Shown one piece after another: positions 16,150 through 18,766 of a stretch of DNA of 18,766 nt (within the stretch, counting starts at the first letter, position 1; each line of letters opens with the position of its first letter). The notes beneath the pieces were generated by a model. It saw only the letters and a list, made by a program, of their open reading frames with translations. It did not search any database and was not told where the DNA came from. Source of the stretch: Nitrospirales bacterium (GTDB lineage Bacteria; Nitrospirota; Nitrospiria; Nitrospirales; UBA8639); the NCBI GenBank assembly GCA_029261305.1, contig JAJDBO010000152.1, forward strand, positions 1 through 18,766, in the 5' to 3' direction. A program made the translations under genes and the position numbers.

Positions 16150-16419
16150 ATGGAAGAAAAAGAACCTCAGGCCCATCAGGACGATACGTCAATTGCCCAA
16201 AAAAATCCGATTGAAACGGAAATTCTTAACGTGAATGTGGAGCGCGAAGGGCAGAAGGTCAGTGCCAAATGGGGGTTGCATCCGAGTTTGAAAGCCGAGT
16301 TAACCTTGGAGGAGTGGAAAGAACTCACCGAAGTGATGGGCAAAGTCACGGACATTGTTGGGAAACGGTTTGCCGAGATATTAGCCCGAGAGCAGAAGGA
16401 AGCTGGAGGGACCGCTTAA
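16150..16419 (+). CDS. Small soluble conserved-looking hypothetical protein, 89 residues
   Basis: I do not recognise this protein. The start is set at 16150 by AAGGAG seven bases before the ATG; an in-frame start 21 codons earlier lacks such a site. The product is charged and soluble. The first 22 residues are polar and probably disordered. A beta-like stretch follows (IETEILNVNVEREGQKVSAKWGL), then a helical segment (LTLEEWKELTEVMGKVTDIVGKRFAEILAREQKEA) with coiled-coil character. There is no signal peptide, membrane helix or Cys motif. The strong ribosome binding site and normal codon use argue that it is real. It is divergent from DUF502 and convergent with the epimerase remnant and protease cassette. 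Confidence 0.75.
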   Translation: MEEKEPQAHQDDTSIAQKNPIETEILNVNVEREGQKVSAKWGLHPSLKAELTLEEWKELTEVMGKVTDIVGKRFAEILAREQKEAGGTA

Positions 16420-16433
16420 ATCTTTGGAAATGA

Positions 16434-16482
16434 GGGAAAGTGGTATGGGTGATGAGTCAAAAAATGGTGGTTACCCTTTCCC
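16434..16482 (+). terminator. Imperfect hairpin after the small-protein gene
   Basis: GGGAAAG-T-GGTA (16434-16445) can pair with TACCCTTTCCC (16472-16482), an 11-bp stem with one bulged T and a loop of about 26 bases, 15 bases after the stop. No T-run follows, so it is not a classical intrinsic terminator. Confidence 0.25.
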
Positions 16483-16520
16483 ACAAGTCTTGAACTATTT
16501 CTCATTCTTCTTCAGTCACC

Positions 16521-16679
16521 TCACCCATACTCATATTCTCGAAACCAGTTCAATGACTCCCGAATCGCTGGTTCGATAGGGTTTCGCGGATACCCCAGCC
16601 CCCGCTTTCTCTTAGAGCAATCGTAGTATTGAAAATATTGGAATGCCTCCGTGCTTTGAGGAAAAATAAGTACGGTGTT
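16521..16679 (-). pseudogene. C-terminal remnant of an NAD-dependent sugar epimerase/dehydratase
   Basis: A stop-terminated open stretch of about 52 codons with no start of its own reads like the tail of an extended short-chain dehydrogenase (dihydroflavonol-reductase or HpnA-like epimerase). The readable part runs EAFQYFQYYDCSK, RKRGLGYPRNPIEPAIR and ESLNWFREYEYG, then TGA at 16523-16521. These match the family's usual ending: a (Y/F)D-S-K element, then an R-LGY-P-P-EAL..WFR pattern and a terminal GY. The Rossmann domain, the YxxxK active site and the rest of the protein are absent. Upstream, in its place, lies the protease gene, whose stop is 18 bases away in another frame. I infer deletion or replacement of the epimerase body. 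The identification rests on motif recognition over about 45 residues. Confidence 0.65.
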
Positions 16680-16696
16680 TTTGAGGGAATTTCCGC

Positions 16697-17893
16697 CTAT
16701 TGGTTTCCTGTAGGTGTGGTGGTAAGAGACCGAACGGCTTTCGCGTGATTTCTAACCCCTGCGGGTTCCGGTTCCACGCCACCTAACCAGAATTGTACAG
16801 TCCACGTTATAGAACTATTGTTGTGGTCTCGAGCTGAATCGCTGGTCCAACCTGATGCTTGCTTCGAATCAAATCGTGAATCAATAAAGCGATTGTCGTG
16901 TGCGCCAATGGGTTCAAGGAGTGAAGCTAATTCTTCCACGGTAGGCAATCGCCAATCAGAAAAACCCGCATGAGCGTTCTCGTTCAGTGATTGCAGATAG
17001 GTTTCGGCATCTGAAAGAAACATCGCCTTGTCTGATCCACCTTGTTGCCACATCAAGCCCGTGGCTTTATCAATCACCACGGTGATCCCCTTAATGCGTT
17101 GCATCTCAAACTCATGTTCAAATGAGCCCATGACAAAACCGGAAAGTCCCTTTTTCGAAAAGTCATAAGGGTGATGAAAGCGGTTAACTTGGATCATGTG
17201 CACCATTGACTGGTCCATGATGCTGGCGGGCTTGCTTCGAAGGTGAACACCAAACCGTATGCCCCAGCTTTCCAGGGCATATTGAGTAATGAGTGCCGGA
17301 ACCGCGTATGCAAACGGAGAGCCTACTTCCGTAACGATTCCAATTACCTGATTGTTTTTGAGGAGGGGACTGCCTGAGCTGCCTTCATCCACAGGGCTCG
17401 AGAAGACAAGGTCTCGCCCCTTTCGTCCAACGGTCTCACCTTTGGTCACGGCCCAAGGGACGCCGGCCATGCGTGGGAATCCAATCAATGTCACCGCATC
17501 ACCAGGTTGAACATCAAACTGGCTATTCAATGATATTGGTCTAATACCGGATGGTATCGTGCCCTCGACTAGTAACCCAGCCAGCCCCCGGTCGTCGCCT
17601 CCCTCGATCCCAACGATCCTTGCGGAAGCGAAGCGGTTGCGTTGTGTGAAAAATTCTACTTCAGGGGATGGATCACCTTCCACGACGTGAGATGCGGTGA
17701 CAATATAGGCCGATTCTTGTTCAACCCGCACGACCAGGCCAGTTCCAATTTTGGTCTTGCCATTTACATGCGCGACGATTTTCACCACCGAGGGGTTTAC
17801 ATCTCCGATTTCTTGGGCGTAGACGTGTGCTGGGGTAAGAAGAACCATCACACTAATCAAGAATCGTCCCATGACTTGGGCTCTCTGCGTCAT
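16697..17893 (-). CDS. Secreted trypsin-like serine protease fused to a DUF1566 (Lcl-type) domain
   Basis: 398 residues. A signal peptide (hydrophobic core 9-22) is probably cleaved after VYA (26). Residues about 30-205 form a trypsin/S1-like fold: catalytic His69 in VTASHVVEG, a likely Asp at 100 or 101 (GGDDRGLAGLLVEG) and Ser173 in DEGSSGSPLL, followed by IGIVTEVGSPFAYAVP. A linker of about 60 residues leads to a DUF1566 domain at about 271-390 (VVIDKATGLMWQQ, FSDWRLPTVEELASLL, GWTSDS, VR...AVRSL). That module is found in many secreted or surface proteins, and its ligand is unclear. The aspartate site is less typical (DLALL is usual), so activity should not be assumed. The ATG overlaps the upstream gene's stop as ATGA, so the two proteins are probably co-produced. 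It abuts an epimerase remnant downstream. Confidence 0.88.
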   Translation of the reverse strand: MTQRAQVMGRFLISVMVLLTPAHVYAQEIGDVNPSVVKIVAHVNGKTKIGTGLVVRVEQESAYIVTASHVVEGDPSPEVEFFTQRNRFASARIVGIEGGDDRGLAGLLVEGTIPSGIRPISLNSQFDVQPGDAVTLIGFPRMAGVPWAVTKGETVGRKGRDLVFSSPVDEGSSGSPLLKNNQVIGIVTEVGSPFAYAVPALITQYALESWGIRFGVHLRSKPASIMDQSMVHMIQVNRFHHPYDFSKKGLSGFVMGSFEHEFEMQRIKGITVVIDKATGLMWQQGGSDKAMFLSDAETYLQSLNENAHAGFSDWRLPTVEELASLLEPIGAHDNRFIDSRFDSKQASGWTSDSARDHNNSSITWTVQFWLGGVEPEPAGVRNHAKAVRSLTTTPTGNQ

Positions 17894-18766
17894 TTAATGT
17901 CCGTCCAAAACGCTAACAGTAATTGCACCTTTGCGTTATTCCACAATTCCTCGAATTTAGAAAGACGATGGTCGGTAGGAAATTCTGCAGATCCTGATTG
18001 AATGTGCTTGACTGTGCCGTCAATAAACAGCTTGAGCCCAGGTGTGTTTTTCTGCAACGTCATCTGTGTAATGGTCATGACATTCTTTGGTTCAATGCTG
18101 ACAAAGTCAGTGGCCTGAATGGCTTGGGCTGGGCGATCCTCAAAGTCTGGATAACGCAGGACTCCCGGTCCTACCAATGCGGTCACCCGATTGCCGGTGG
18201 CATCTTGCCGGGAAAGGCCTAGGGATTTAATGGCAATTGGTTGTCTAGAGAACATGTGGTTTTTGGAGGATGGGGAGAGTCGGAGGGTTAGAGTCAGATG
18301 TTGCTCTTTCCCAAAAATTTCAATTTTTGATCGGTGCTCTGGGAGCACAGGTTTAAAGGTGAGAGAGGATTCCTCCGGAAAAGGAAAATCTTTGATGCCT
18401 TCAAACTTCGTCTCATCGGCAATGAGTTCGAATGGCTGAGTCGGGGTGAAAATAACTCGAGTCCCGGATCCAGAGATTTTTATCGTCACGGTGTAGGGAT
18501 CATGTTCATCCACTTCAAATAGGACATGGGATTCCTCACGAACATGGATAGGATCCAAGATTCCCAGAATCGATTGGCTTCGCTCTTGAGGTTGCACGGA
18601 GACCAGGGTTCCCTGGGGTTTGGAGGAAAATTGCAGGTACCCAAATTCCGTCAGCGTTTGCCATGCGTCGGGAGCAAAGGAGTCGGTCTCTATATCGTAG
18701 TGTTGAGGATCCGCTACGCTTAGAGAGGAAGGATGCAGTTCGATCTTATAAAAATTTCCAAATGAA
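17890..18766 (-). CDS. Unrecognised protein upstream of the protease, 5' end cut by window edge
   Basis: The frame is open from the right edge to the TGA at 17892-17890, giving 291 visible residues. The GTG at 18597 is just an internal Val codon, not a convincing start. I do not recognise a domain. The visible part is rich in predicted beta strands with many short hydrophobic-polar alternations (for example HVLFEVDEHDPYTVTIKI and LTLTLRLSPSSKNH), few Cys, and no membrane helix until a mildly hydrophobic end (VQLLLAFWTDIK). This could be beta-sandwich modules of a cell-envelope protein. The missing N-terminus may carry a signal or a catalytic domain. Its stop shares four bases with the protease start, which suggests a functional pair. 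Confidence 0.75.
   Translation of the reverse strand, partial: SFGNFYKIELHPSSLSVADPQHYDIETDSFAPDAWQTLTEFGYLQFSSKPQGTLVSVQPQERSQSILGILDPIHVREESHVLFEVDEHDPYTVTIKISGSGTRVIFTPTQPFELIADETKFEGIKDFPFPEESSLTFKPVLPEHRSKIEIFGKEQHLTLTLRLSPSSKNHMFSRQPIAIKSLGLSRQDATGNRVTALVGPGVLRYPDFEDRPAQAIQATDFVSIEPKNVMTITQMTLQKNTPGLKLFIDGTVKHIQSGSAEFPTDHRLSKFEELWNNAKVQLLLAFWTDIK

Noticed and set aside
18595..18597. GTG as the start of the gene upstream of the protease
   Set aside because: The frame is open through it to the window edge and codes for plausible protein upstream, so it is most likely an internal codon.

Overview
The window reads as ordinary chromosome of a Gram-negative (diderm) bacterium. It carries a tripartite RND efflux system with an outer-membrane channel, a lipoprotein-like adaptor and several secreted proteins. 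Base composition is near balanced and gene ends overlap tightly (ATGA, TGATG, ATGGTAA). The succinate dehydrogenase has a CCG-domain third subunit and no transmembrane anchor. That feature, together with TPM, DUF502 and TraB/GumN genes, makes a Nitrospira-type (Nitrospirota) genome my best guess. This is inference from gene content, not from a marker gene. No rRNA, tRNA, CRISPR array, intact insertion sequence or phage gene is visible.

Left part (1-3191): a TPM-domain membrane protein, cut by the left edge, is translationally coupled to a degenerate nucleotidyltransferase-like protein. A secreted TraB/GumN protein follows, then a divergent two-CBS-domain protein. Centre-left (3201-8515, all minus strand): an overlapping sdhA-sdhB-sdhE operon encodes a type-E-like succinate:quinone oxidoreductase, or fumarate reductase if run in reverse. 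Upstream of it lies prfC, peptide chain release factor 3. Centre-right (8685-15180, minus strand): an efflux operon runs tetR, then adaptor, RND pump and TolC-like channel. Its promoter is embedded in a long inverted repeat just upstream of tetR, which suggests autoregulation. Next come a DUF502 membrane protein and, divergently, an 89-residue conserved-looking small protein.

Right part (16420-18766, minus strand): a two-gene overlapping cassette encodes an unrecognised protein, cut by the right edge, and a secreted trypsin-like protease fused to a DUF1566 (Lcl-type) domain. Directly behind the protease lies a short open stretch that reads as the C-terminal tail of an NAD-dependent sugar epimerase with no body. 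This suggests the protease cassette replaced most of an epimerase gene. The cassette and its scar are the most accessory-looking part of the window.
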